From MWFE01 sp964481075 (GTDB lineage: Bacteria > Bacteroidota > Bacteroidia > Bacteroidales > Tenuifilaceae): a DNA stretch of 64,000 nucleotides. Below the pieces are notes generated by a model. That model did not search any database and was not told the origin of the DNA. It was given only the letters and a program-made list of their open reading frames with translations. Position 1 is the stretch's first letter. Each line of letters starts with the position of its first letter. Shown in pieces: positions 27,779 through 36,275 of the stretch. The translations under genes and the position numbers were made by a program. Location: contig CAYZSD010000001.1 of NCBI GenBank assembly GCA_964481075.1, positions 33,322-97,321 of the forward strand. Reading direction: 5' to 3'.

Positions 27779-28894
27779 CTATTGCTTAATTACCGGGCGA
27801 GTTGTTTTAGAAACATTGAACCCAAACGAAATACCATAAACATTTCCGTCTTTTCTGGGTGTAAAGTAAAGGTTAACTGGAATATTAAGGTACCCTGAAG
27901 TGAACGTTTTTCCAACGGCTACTATCATTCCAGAGGTCAGGGTCAGATCCCCATTGCTATCAATGGTTTGAACCAATTTGTAGTTTTCGAACCCTTCGGG
28001 GAGGTAATCGCTTCTATTCCAATTACCGTTGCTATCGTAGAATCCGTATGCCATTTTTGTAAGTCGAATTATTGGCCCAAGGCCAAACTCTACACCAATT
28101 TTATTAAATCTAAGCCCATTCATAACCATAAACGAGGGTGCAAACATCCCTGATTCAAGACCATTAAGTGCAAATACAAACTCAACAAGGGCCTGGAAGT
28201 AGCCAGCACTAAGATATTGAACTTCTCTTTGGTAACCAAACATCATCATTGCTGGATGCATGTTGTAACCCCCTTGCTCAATAGGTGCTCCGAGACGTCT
28301 TCCAAACTCTCCTCCTACGTATGCTGCTCCAATACGAGGACCACTAAGGTTAACGGTGGTTTTTGGGCTACTTATGGGTGTAGCGTAGTAAACAAGTAGC
28401 TCTTTCATCTTGGGGTCACTTTCAAAACCCAGTAGATTGTTGAGAGAGAGTTGAATCATAATCTGTATATCATCGAGTTGACTGATATACTCCATTACAT
28501 CAGTTTTCTCAATTGCACCCGTTCGAACATCGATAAAACGGAGAACGACAATTACCTTGTAACCAAACTTCTCAATGCTTCCTGATATCATCTTCTCTGC
28601 TTCAAGGAGCTTGCCAACTCTAATCTGACATGCTTTTCCTAAACATGCACCCGGTTCAATTTGGTTGGATTTTAGGATATCGGAAACATCATATTTATCC
28701 AAAACCTCAAACTTGTTAAACTTTTCAAGCTCAAGATGCACCAAACTTGTCATGGCCTGATTGTCCCATGGAACACCTTTTGTGTCCATACTGATTACAG
28801 CAATCTTTGGTTTTGCTTGCCCAAAAACAGAAACGTAGCAAAGGACTAGAACTATAACCATAATTCCCATCCAGATTTTTTGTGTTGTTTTCAT
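27779..28894 (-). CDS. Exported protein with CsgG/TolB-N-like domain and barrel-like C-terminus
   Basis: 371 residues. A signal peptide (ends near SVFGQAKP) is followed by an alpha/beta domain (about 28-155) like that of CsgG/TolB-N proteins: IAVISMDTKGV, SLVHLELEKFNKFEVLDKYD, EKMISGSIEKFGYKVIVVLR, DVRTGAIEKTDVME. A Cys pair (GACLGKACQ) lies inside it. From about residue 180 the chain is beta-rich with outer-membrane features (MNGLRFNKIGVEFGLGPIIR, YGISFGFNV near the end). It could bind ligands or assemble in the periplasm while anchored by the barrel. The domain call is by pattern; the function is unknown. Confidence 0.65.
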   Translation of the reverse strand: MKTTQKIWMGIMVIVLVLCYVSVFGQAKPKIAVISMDTKGVPWDNQAMTSLVHLELEKFNKFEVLDKYDVSDILKSNQIEPGACLGKACQIRVGKLLEAEKMISGSIEKFGYKVIVVLRFIDVRTGAIEKTDVMEYISQLDDIQIMIQLSLNNLLGFESDPKMKELLVYYATPISSPKTTVNLSGPRIGAAYVGGEFGRRLGAPIEQGGYNMHPAMMMFGYQREVQYLSAGYFQALVEFVFALNGLESGMFAPSFMVMNGLRFNKIGVEFGLGPIIRLTKMAYGFYDSNGNWNRSDYLPEGFENYKLVQTIDSNGDLTLTSGMIVAVGKTFTSGYLNIPVNLYFTPRKDGNVYGISFGFNVSKTTRPVIKQ

Positions 28895-28914
28895 CGCTTT
28901 ACCTTTTAAGTGAT

Positions 28915-29655
28915 TTAAAATCTAAGGTTTAATCCAACCGAGAGGTTAACTTCATCAACTGGAAGGCTTTTGCCCGATCCATCAACAGATACCATTTGTA
29001 GTTGGACTTTTATATTTGGAGATCCAAACCTCACGGTTAGGTGAGGCTCAATGAGACGCCTATTGTTTAAACTGTAGAAGTACTCTTTAACACCATCATC
29101 CTCAGAAAAAATTGGAGAGGGCTTAACATTTGCATAGCTTATCGAGGCAAGTCGATAGCCAAGGGCAACTTCAAAGGATTTTACTCTGTATCCAATAGAA
29201 GATTGAAGAAAGGGTCGCTGAATAGAATAGGATACACTTTGTATATCGTTTACTGCAACATTGCCAGTGTACTGTCCATAGCCTATGTATGCGTCGAAAA
29301 CGAAACAGCTATCGAATGACAATGTGGTAAAGTACCCCAAGCCCCCTTCAACAACTACTCCGTAACGTCTTGGGTTATATTTTTCAAACCCACTTGAAAT
29401 TTTTCCTCTTTCATAGGCACTTCCTCCATCGAAATAGTTGAAATTGGCAATTGCACCAATGTTGTTAGTTATTGCGTAGCCACCATTCAACCCTAAAACC
29501 TTCGAGAATTCAGAAATGCCCATAAGTGCTGTAAGCGTTTCTTCTCCCTTCTCCTTAAAGAGAGGGGTAGTAGCACTACTAGGAATGTAGTAAACAGGGC
29601 CACAACTTTTTAGGAAAACTGTGAGAGGTAGAATAATGAAAAAAAGTCGTTTCAT
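28915..29655 (-). CDS. Predicted lipoprotein with outer-membrane strand pattern
   Basis: 246 residues with a lipoprotein signal: KRLFFIILPLTVFLKSCGP, in which LKSC is the lipobox and Cys18 the lipidated residue. The mature part is beta-rich with alternating aromatics (GYFTTLSFDSCFVFDAYIGYG, SFEVALGYRLASISYANV) and ends in NLSVGLNLRF, a terminal strand ending in Phe as in outer-membrane barrels. A lipoprotein that is also a barrel is unusual but known in Bacteroidota. First gene of the three-gene operon, with a promoter at 29696-29727. Confidence 0.68.
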   Translation of the reverse strand: MKRLFFIILPLTVFLKSCGPVYYIPSSATTPLFKEKGEETLTALMGISEFSKVLGLNGGYAITNNIGAIANFNYFDGGSAYERGKISSGFEKYNPRRYGVVVEGGLGYFTTLSFDSCFVFDAYIGYGQYTGNVAVNDIQSVSYSIQRPFLQSSIGYRVKSFEVALGYRLASISYANVKPSPIFSEDDGVKEYFYSLNNRRLIEPHLTVRFGSPNIKVQLQMVSVDGSGKSLPVDEVNLSVGLNLRF

Positions 29656-29695
29656 ATTAAAGAGTTTTTGTTTTCAAATGTTTTCAAACTTAAGT

Positions 29696-29727
29696 CAAAT
29701 GTAAGATGAAAACCTACCCGAATAAAA
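29696..29727 (-). promoter_or_regulatory. Promoter of the lipoprotein/CsgG-like operon
   Basis: The minus strand has TACATTTG (perfect -7 box, 29703-29696), preceded by 20 nt and TTTT in place of the -33 TTTG. The leader would be about 34 nt and contains a tandem repeat of GTTTTCAAA near 29670-29689 (plus-strand reading). Confidence 0.55.
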
Positions 29728-29766
29728 ACGGTTTTTTGGGAAGCCCTAAACAGTTATTTTCATAAT

Positions 29767-29797
29767 GAGCAAAAAATGACCTGTTGAATTTTTGCTC
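29767..29797. repeat. 9-bp perfect inverted repeat between divergent operons
   Basis: GAGCAAAAA (29767-29775) and TTTTTGCTC (29789-29797) are separated by 13 nt. It lies between the minus promoter at 29696-29727 and the plus promoter at 29817-29849. No T-run follows on either strand, so it is a poor terminator and a better operator candidate. Confidence 0.5.
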
Positions 29798-29807
29798 TTT
29801 CAGTCGT

Positions 29808-29824
29808 GTTGCATTTTTTGCAAC
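29808..29824. promoter_or_regulatory. Palindrome overlapping the -33 box of the HTH gene
   Basis: GTTGCA (29808-29813) and TGCAAC (29819-29824) form a perfect 6-bp inverted repeat with a 5-nt spacer. The right arm overlaps the -33 TTTG at 29817-29820, as expected for a repressor site; autoregulation by the downstream HTH protein is an inference. Confidence 0.45.
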
Positions 29825-29849
29825 AAGTCAGAAAAAAGTTGTATATTTC
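29817..29849 (+). promoter_or_regulatory. Promoter of the HTH regulator gene
   Basis: TTTG (29817-29820), 21 nt, then TATATTTC (29842-29849, one mismatch to TAnnTTTG). The predicted transcription start is near 29856, giving a leader of about 45 nt before the ATG at 29902. Confidence 0.55.
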
Positions 29850-29901
29850 GCAAATAATGGGTGGACTGTTTATTGACTTACACAAAAAAATGTTATAAAG
29901 C

Positions 29902-30954
29902 ATGCCGAATGTTGATGCAATAAGTTTGCAAACCCAGTTTTTACGGGGCATTGAGGATATAATCCCTGCTACTTCATCGTTAGTAATTGAGCTATCCGAA
30001 CTACTTGAAATAAGCACCGATAGTGCCTATCGGCGCATGAGAGGAGAGACTTTATTAACTATCGATGAAATAATTTTGCTTTGTTCACACTTCCAGATTT
30101 CTTTCGATGCCTTCAGCAAAGTAAAAACAGGTATGGTAACTTTTGCTTATCTACCATTGGAGTCTAATGCCGAAAATTTTGCCAATTACTTAAATAATCT
30201 ATTGAAGGAGATTACAGTAATTGCCAATGCAAAGGAGAGCAGCATTTCCTATCTTTGTCAAGATATTCCTGTCTTTCACCATTACAACTACCCCGATCTA
30301 GCTAACTTCAAGATATTTTATTGGATGCGGACCATTTTGAATCTTCCAGATTTAAACAGGGTTAAGTACGATGCCGATTTTCAGTTTCCCGAGCTACTTG
30401 AGGTGGGTAAGCATATCTATGAAGCGTATATAAAAACTCCTTCTATTGAAGTGTGGACTGAATCGACAGTGAAAAGCACGTTGAAGCAAATAAGTTTTTA
30501 TTGGGAATCAGGAGTTTTTGAATCGAAGGAGGATGCCCTTAGGGTATGTGCTGCACTTAGCAAGGAAATCGACGATATTCAGCACATGGCTGAGGTTGGA
30601 AGTAAACGCACTGAAGATCAGGGTTTTAATGAAGAAGAAAACCCAGGCAGGGAGGAACAAAGACCAACAGAAAGTCTAAATTATAAGCTGTATATTAGTG
30701 ACATAGAGCTTACAAATAACTGCGTTTTGGTTAATATTGGTGGTTCTCAAGCGGTGTACCTAAGCCACTTCTCATTCAGCACCATGTCAACACGAAGCGA
30801 AACATACTGCAAGAAGACAGAAGCTTGGTTGAATAATATCATAAAAAAATCGAGCTTAATTAGCAGCGTTTCTGAAAAACAGCGTTTTAAATTCTTCCAA
30901 AGAATTAATGAGAAAATTGATAACCTTATGAAAAACATCGCTGAAAACCAGTAG
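29902..30954 (+). CDS. Helix-turn-helix (BetR-like) transcriptional regulator
   Basis: Cytoplasmic protein of 350 residues. The N-terminal 65 residues look like a Cro/XRE or BetR-type DNA-binding domain: LVIELSELLEISTDSAYRRM forms the turn and recognition helices and LLTIDEIILLCSHFQISFDAF completes the fold. The remaining 280 residues are helical, without a known ligand domain; a charged linker (TEDQGFNEEENPGREEQRP) separates an alpha/beta C-terminal part. It is transcribed away from the lipoprotein/CsgG-like operon and is preceded by palindromes, so it may regulate itself and that operon. Proteins of this layout recur in Bacteroidota with little functional information. Confidence 0.75.
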   Translation: MPNVDAISLQTQFLRGIEDIIPATSSLVIELSELLEISTDSAYRRMRGETLLTIDEIILLCSHFQISFDAFSKVKTGMVTFAYLPLESNAENFANYLNNLLKEITVIANAKESSISYLCQDIPVFHHYNYPDLANFKIFYWMRTILNLPDLNRVKYDADFQFPELLEVGKHIYEAYIKTPSIEVWTESTVKSTLKQISFYWESGVFESKEDALRVCAALSKEIDDIQHMAEVGSKRTEDQGFNEEENPGREEQRPTESLNYKLYISDIELTNNCVLVNIGGSQAVYLSHFSFSTMSTRSETYCKKTEAWLNNIIKKSSLISSVSEKQRFKFFQRINEKIDNLMKNIAENQ

Positions 30955-31059
30955 CGATTAATTAAGGTTGATAAAGATTTTTGAAACATATTTATTTTGT
31001 TGAACCTTTAGTGTGCGTGGGTGTTTCTTTATAGTGTTTTTTACTGTAATTTCTTGCAA

Positions 31060-33471
31060 ATGAAAACTATCCAACTCACTTCACTTTTAATCTTTCTTGC
31101 CTGTAGCGCATTTTCGCAAGTTTCTGGTGTTGTTGCATCTGGTATTATTAAAGATAAAGCCAATAACCAACCGTTACCCTTCGTTAACATTCTTGTACAG
31201 AAAAGTGCTGATAATTCTTTTGTTACTGGAACTGTTTCTGATGAGAAGGGCTTTTTTGCGGTTTCAGGATTGAAACAGGGCGATTATTTTTTCATTTTTT
31301 CTTACATAGGATATGATGAGGAGAAATCATCGTTTCATGTGGGCAGATTGGCAACATTCCTCGATTTGGGCGTTATTTATCTAGAAGAGAATACCCATGA
31401 GTTGGAGGCTGTTTCAATAACTGGTTCCCGCATGGAGGTTTCCTCATTACTCGACAAAAAAACATTTATTATCGATGAAAACCTAAGCCAGCAAGGAGGA
31501 TCTGTTTTACAATCGCTTCAAAATCTCCCTGGTATTACTGTTGATCGTGACGGAAAGGTTTTTCTTCGCGGGAGCGATAAGGTAACCATTCTTATTGATG
31601 GGAAGCAAACAGCATTAACGGGAATGGGGACTCAGTCGGGGCTCGATAATATTCCTGCATCTGCAATTGAAAGCATAGAAATTATAAACAACCCTTCGGC
31701 TAAACACGATGCAAGCGGAATGGCTGGCATTGTTAATATTGTGTTTCGAAAAAATCAGGATCATGGTTTCAACGGAAGAACTGGGTTAACTCTAGGCGTT
31801 GGAGGTTTAGCCGTAAAAAGAGACAACGTTCAAGGAATTCGGAGCCAATATCGGTACACACCAAAAATAAATCCTAGCCTTTCAATTAACTACAAAAAGA
31901 ATAAGTACAATATTTTCCTTCAAGGCGATCTTCTTTACCATAAACAAATGATGAAGAATGAGTTTACACAAAGGTATTACACAGAAGGAGAGATAATTAA
32001 CCAACAATTTCTCGAAAATAGGACGCAACCTATTTATAATATAAAAGGAGGTATTGATTGGAGTATTAATCCTAGCAACATGTTAACCTTTTCATCTTTG
32101 TTTAATTACAGGGAGTACACCGATTTAGGCGATATTCCCTACGATGATGGGAAAGGAGATAGACTAAGACTTTGGCAGTACTACGAGAATGAAATAAACC
32201 AGACTCTATTTGCTACTATTACCCATAAATTCAGTTTTACTCAGCCAGGACATAGTCTTACATCATCATTCAACTATTCCTTCCGAAGGAAGGACGAGGT
32301 TTTTTATTTTACTAACCATCTTTATAACCCATCCTTAGTTGGGACAGATACTACCATGCTTATTGCCGATGAGAATATCTTCGATTTAACAATCGATTAT
32401 ACTAAGCCCATGAAATTTGGGCGAATGGAGCTGGGTACAAAACAACGAGCCAGAATATTTCCAAACGATATTGTTTTTAAGCCAGGCATCAACTCAATTC
32501 TTGATTTATCGCTTTCTGGATCGGCGGAATACAGAGAGTGGCTTTCCGCAGTTTACGGAACAATAATATACGAGACAAAATCGCTTGAACTTGAGGCTGG
32601 TATTAGGTTTGAGTATGCAGATATTGATTACCTTGTTGATCCAAGTCATAGCGTTTACAGTAGTACTGGTTTTTACTATTTCAATCCCTTTCCAAACGTA
32701 CGAGCATCATGGATAATGAGTGAAAATAGCAGACTATCAGTTTTTTACAACAGGAGGGTAGATCGACCTGAGGAGAAGGATTTAAGAACCTTCCCTACCT
32801 ATGCTAGCCCTGAGATTCTTTCAATGGGCAATCCTACCCTTGAGCCTCAGTTCACCAACTCGTTTGAAATAGGATATCGACATTCTTGGGATGGGGGTTT
32901 CGTTTATGGTGCTACATACCATAGAATTACATCAAACCTTTTGACTAAAATAATAACCGAGGTGACTGGGAGCAATCGTTTGGCACAAATAAATCAAAAT
33001 GCAGATAAAGGTTCTAATACAGGGGTTGAACTGGTAATCACTCAGAGTTTTGGAAAAAATCTAAAGCTTAACGCTAGTAGTAATGTCTATCGGAATGTAA
33101 TAGGTGAGTTTTCAATCATTAATGCTTATCCCACCAAAGTGAGCTATTCGCAGCCAATGAAATCGACATATACAGGGAATGCAAAGATAAATCTTTCCCT
33201 TAAACTTCCACGGAAGTTTGATATACAATTAACAGGGTTATACCATGCCCCAGACATCATTCCTCAGGGTCGAATACTTGCCCGATATTCTGTGGATGCA
33301 GGACTTAAGAAAGATGTGATGAAGGGGAAGGGCGAATTCTTCCTCAATGCCAGCGATATCTTTAATACGCTGGTTGTTAGATACGAACTGGAAGGAAATG
33401 GATTCAGGGTAGTTTCTGATGATTTCTATGAAACCCAGGTGGTGAGAATTGGTTATCAACATAGGTTTTAA
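31060..33471 (+). CDS. TonB-dependent receptor with carboxypeptidase-like N-terminal domain
   Basis: Outer-membrane active transporter of 803 residues from the ATG at 31060, where a signal peptide starts (KTIQLTSLLIFLACSAFSQ); a reading from 31021 adds 13 residues without sense. The domains are: a carboxypeptidase-D regulatory-like fold (about 22-105, GIIKDKANNQPLPFVNILVQ), a plug domain (LQSLQNLPGITVDRDGKVFLRG, SIEIINNPSAKHDASGMAG) and a 'beta-barrel family' C-terminal barrel ending in VVRIGYQHRF. No SusD partner follows, so it is not a classic polysaccharide-utilisation pair; this subclass (OMP_b-brl_3) often takes up peptides or metals. Terminated at 33471-33510. Confidence 0.9.
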   Translation: MKTIQLTSLLIFLACSAFSQVSGVVASGIIKDKANNQPLPFVNILVQKSADNSFVTGTVSDEKGFFAVSGLKQGDYFFIFSYIGYDEEKSSFHVGRLATFLDLGVIYLEENTHELEAVSITGSRMEVSSLLDKKTFIIDENLSQQGGSVLQSLQNLPGITVDRDGKVFLRGSDKVTILIDGKQTALTGMGTQSGLDNIPASAIESIEIINNPSAKHDASGMAGIVNIVFRKNQDHGFNGRTGLTLGVGGLAVKRDNVQGIRSQYRYTPKINPSLSINYKKNKYNIFLQGDLLYHKQMMKNEFTQRYYTEGEIINQQFLENRTQPIYNIKGGIDWSINPSNMLTFSSLFNYREYTDLGDIPYDDGKGDRLRLWQYYENEINQTLFATITHKFSFTQPGHSLTSSFNYSFRRKDEVFYFTNHLYNPSLVGTDTTMLIADENIFDLTIDYTKPMKFGRMELGTKQRARIFPNDIVFKPGINSILDLSLSGSAEYREWLSAVYGTIIYETKSLELEAGIRFEYADIDYLVDPSHSVYSSTGFYYFNPFPNVRASWIMSENSRLSVFYNRRVDRPEEKDLRTFPTYASPEILSMGNPTLEPQFTNSFEIGYRHSWDGGFVYGATYHRITSNLLTKIITEVTGSNRLAQINQNADKGSNTGVELVITQSFGKNLKLNASSNVYRNVIGEFSIINAYPTKVSYSQPMKSTYTGNAKINLSLKLPRKFDIQLTGLYHAPDIIPQGRILARYSVDAGLKKDVMKGKGEFFLNASDIFNTLVVRYELEGNGFRVVSDDFYETQVVRIGYQHRF

Positions 33472-33510
33472 TAAAAAAGGGAACTCTTTTATTAGGGCCC
33501 CCTTTTTTAT
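33471..33510. terminator. Bidirectional terminator between the TonB receptor and hppA
   Basis: A perfect 11-bp inverted repeat, ATAAAAAAGGG (33471-33481) and CCCTTTTTTAT (33500-33510), begins at the last base of the receptor stop codon. The A-run and T-run flanks make it usable from both strands; hppA converges on it from 33528. Confidence 0.8.
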
Positions 33511-33527
33511 TATATGTAGATTGTTAA

Positions 33528-35714
33528 CTAGAGAATGTGATACGAAACGGCAACGCCAACCGTAACAACCGAAGCCATAACCATCAGTTTAATTAGGATG
33601 TTGAGGCTGGGACCAGATGTGTCCTTGAAAGGATCGCCTACTGTATCGCCAATAACGGTTGCTTTATGGGCGTCGGAACCTTTGCCACCAAAATGACCCT
33701 CTTCAACGTATTTTTTAGCATTATCCCAAGCTCCACCAGCATTAGCCATGAAGATTGCTAAAGCAAAACCGCTTGAAATTGTTCCAAGGAGAAGACCTGC
33801 AATTCCAGGGACACCAAAAACAAGACCAACTAAAACAGGAATAAGTAGGGCAATAAGAGAAGGTGTAAGCATTTCCCTTTGTGCTCCCTTTGTCGAAATT
33901 TCAACGCAACGTGCGTAATCGGGTTCGGCTTTTCCTTCCATTATGCCAGGAATGTCGCGGAACTGACGGCGAACCTCATCAACCATTTTTTGTGCAGCTC
34001 TACCTACTGCATTCATCGTCATGCCACTAAAGAGGAAAACGGCCATTACACCGATGAATACCCCAACAATAACCGTAGGATTCATCAAATGAATCTTATA
34101 ATGTTGAACGAAGTCAATGAATTGAGCATCAATTGCAGGAGTATTATTGATTAATTCGTTGGGTTTATCAAGGAACTTAACAAACATCATTCTAATCTCT
34201 TCAAAATACGATGCAAGTAGGGCAAGTGCTGTAAGTGCCGCACTACCAATAGCAAAGCCTTTCCCTGTGGCAGCCGTTGTATTTCCAAGGGCATCGAGAG
34301 CATCAGTGCGTTTACGAACCTCAGGCCCGAGGTGACTCATTTCAGCATTTCCGCCTGCGTTGTCGGCAATTGGACCATAAGCATCGGTTGCCAGTGTGAT
34401 ACCAAGTGTTGAAAGCATTCCAACAGCGGCAATACCGATACCATAAAGCCCGAAGTTCAAGTTCACAGCATCAAAGTTGAACCCTGTGGCAAAACCAAAC
34501 GCTAATGTAATTGCAACTACAATTATTCCAAGGGGAACAGCAGCAGAGATTAAGCCAGTTCCAACTCCACTAATGATTACTGTAGCTGGGCCAGTAGAAC
34601 TCGATTCGGCAATTTTTTGGGTAGGACGATAAGCTGATGCTGTGAAGTACTCAGTTGACTGACCAATTCCAATCCCAGCAACCAATCCAACAATAATTGA
34701 GCCCCATATTCCCATCGGCAATCCTAGCATTTTTAGGATAAAGAAAGAAGCAATAACAATTAGTATAGCACTGATATTTACACCAAAACCCAAAGATTTC
34801 AATAGTTGCTTCTGTGTAGCTCCTTCCTTTGTACGAACAAGGAAAACACCTAAAATGGAGAGCATGGTTCCCACTGCGGCAATAAGCATTGGTGCTATTA
34901 CAGCGTTATTCTGAAGAGGACTTTTAATGAATGCTGCTGCTCCAAGTAGTGCAGAAGCAAGAATTGAGGCCGCAAACGACTCGAATAGGTCAGCACCCAT
35001 ACCTGCAACATCACCAACATTGTCTCCTACATTATCAGCAATAGTTGCTGGGTTACGTGGGTCATCCTCAGGGATGTTGGCTTCAACCTTACCTACTAGG
35101 TCTGCTCCAACATCGGCTGCCTTGGTGTAAATTCCACCTCCAACACGAGCAAAAAGTGCTTGTGTAGAAGCACCCATACCGAAGGTTAGCATAACAGCTG
35201 TAATAGTCATGAGCTTGTATCCACCGTCCATTTCAGGGATGAAGTTGTTCAAAACAATAAACCAAATGGATATGTCAAGAAGGACAAGTCCTACAACCAC
35301 CAGACCCATTACTGCCCCACTACGGAAAGCTAAACGAAGACCTGCGTTCAACGATTCTCTACAGGCGTTGGCAACTCTAGCAGAAGCGTAGGTGGCTGCT
35401 TTCATCCCAAAAAAACCAGCAAGGCCTGAAAAAGCACCCCCTGTGATGAACGCAAAAGGAACCCATGGGTTTTGAACTCCTAATCCATAGGCCAGAATTG
35501 AAAAGATTACTGTAATCACCAGGAAAACAACAATAACAATTTTATACTGCTGCCTAAGGTATGCTCCTGCGCCCTTGCGAACGTGAGCAGCAATTTTTTT
35601 CATTGTATCTGTCCCTTCATCTGCTTTCATCATCTGAGCAAAGAACCTCCAAGCGAAACCTAACGCTAAAAGGGAGGAAACAGGGACTAACCAAAACAAC
35701 GGGTTTCCAATCAT
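33528..35714 (-). CDS. hppA: K+-dependent membrane pyrophosphatase (probably Na+-linked)
   Basis: Ion-translocating pyrophosphatase, 728 residues with about 16 transmembrane helices, using PPi hydrolysis to pump Na+ and/or H+. The pyrophosphate and Mg2+ motifs are present: GGGIYTKAADVGADLVGKVE, DNVGDNVGDVAGMGADLFES and DTVGDPFKDTSGP. In GNTTAATGKG (residue 477 onwards) Ala481 stands where K+-independent enzymes have Lys, so it belongs to the K+-dependent class. The gate glutamate Glu245 lies in DLFES, as in Na+-pumping enzymes such as that of Thermotoga. Na+ as substrate (possibly with H+) is from family knowledge. Monocistronic. Confidence 0.95.
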   Translation of the reverse strand: MIGNPLFWLVPVSSLLALGFAWRFFAQMMKADEGTDTMKKIAAHVRKGAGAYLRQQYKIVIVVFLVITVIFSILAYGLGVQNPWVPFAFITGGAFSGLAGFFGMKAATYASARVANACRESLNAGLRLAFRSGAVMGLVVVGLVLLDISIWFIVLNNFIPEMDGGYKLMTITAVMLTFGMGASTQALFARVGGGIYTKAADVGADLVGKVEANIPEDDPRNPATIADNVGDNVGDVAGMGADLFESFAASILASALLGAAAFIKSPLQNNAVIAPMLIAAVGTMLSILGVFLVRTKEGATQKQLLKSLGFGVNISAILIVIASFFILKMLGLPMGIWGSIIVGLVAGIGIGQSTEYFTASAYRPTQKIAESSSTGPATVIISGVGTGLISAAVPLGIIVVAITLAFGFATGFNFDAVNLNFGLYGIGIAAVGMLSTLGITLATDAYGPIADNAGGNAEMSHLGPEVRKRTDALDALGNTTAATGKGFAIGSAALTALALLASYFEEIRMMFVKFLDKPNELINNTPAIDAQFIDFVQHYKIHLMNPTVIVGVFIGVMAVFLFSGMTMNAVGRAAQKMVDEVRRQFRDIPGIMEGKAEPDYARCVEISTKGAQREMLTPSLIALLIPVLVGLVFGVPGIAGLLLGTISSGFALAIFMANAGGAWDNAKKYVEEGHFGGKGSDAHKATVIGDTVGDPFKDTSGPSLNILIKLMVMASVVTVGVAVSYHIL

Positions 35715-35759
35715 TTTTTTTAGTATTAAAGTTTAATTAAACAATTTATATTTTGCCGC

Positions 35760-35791
35760 CGAAATTAGGTGTGTTACAGAACAATCACAAA
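35760..35791 (-). promoter_or_regulatory. Promoter of hppA
   Basis: On the minus strand TTTG (35791-35788), exactly 20 nt, then TAATTTCG (35767-35760), one mismatch to TAnnTTTG. The predicted start is near 35753, giving a leader of about 39 nt before the ATG at 35714. Confidence 0.55.
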
Positions 35792-35901
35792 TTTTTTTGT
35801 GATTTTTTTCGAATTTCTTACTTTTTGTCATAATAATACATTGTTTTTCAAATGCTACCTGATTCAACAACCCCCCAATACCGATTGATTAAATAATCCA
35901 C

Positions 35902-35909
35902 TATCTTTG
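35902..35909 (+). promoter_or_regulatory. -7 box for the SUI1-nuclease operon
   Basis: TATCTTTG is a perfect TAnnTTTG, 14 nt before the ATG at 35924, implying a leader of under 10 nt. No TTTG is found at standard -33 spacing. Confidence 0.5.
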
Positions 35910-35923
35910 ACCAAAAAAAAGAA

Positions 35924-36271
35924 ATGCAATCTCACAACTGGAAAGAGAAGTTAAACTTTGTTTACTCAACTAACCCTGATTTCAAGGAAGAACCAGAGGT
36001 TCAACCTGTTTGTGAAAAAGTTGCGCCAAGCAAGCAGCACTTAAGGGTTGGTTTAGAAAGAAAGGGTAGAGGAGGCAAGGTAGTGACAATCATATCGGGT
36101 TTTATAGGTAGTATTGATGACTTTAAGGAACTTGCAAAAACTATTAAAACCAAATGTGGTGTTGGCGGTACTTTTAAGGATGATGTGATTATTATTCAAG
36201 GCGATTTTCGAGATAAAATTGTAACGATATTGCAAGCTACTGGGTATAATGCTAAGAAATCGGGAGGATAA
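35924..36271 (+). CDS. SUI1/eIF1-like translation initiation factor (YciH family)
   Basis: Small basic cytoplasmic protein of 115 residues. The C-terminal 75 residues form the SUI1/eIF1 fold: RVGLERKGRGGKVVTIISGF, then KTKCGVGGTFKDDVIIIQGDF and DKIVTILQATGYNAKKSGG. Bacterial homologues (YciH) affect start-site fidelity, but most are uncharacterised. The first 40 residues are variable and acidic. It is the first gene of a plus-strand run of five genes; the next gene starts 4 nt after its stop. Confidence 0.93.
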   Translation: MQSHNWKEKLNFVYSTNPDFKEEPEVQPVCEKVAPSKQHLRVGLERKGRGGKVVTIISGFIGSIDDFKELAKTIKTKCGVGGTFKDDVIIIQGDFRDKIVTILQATGYNAKKSGG

Positions 36272-36275
36272 TGTA

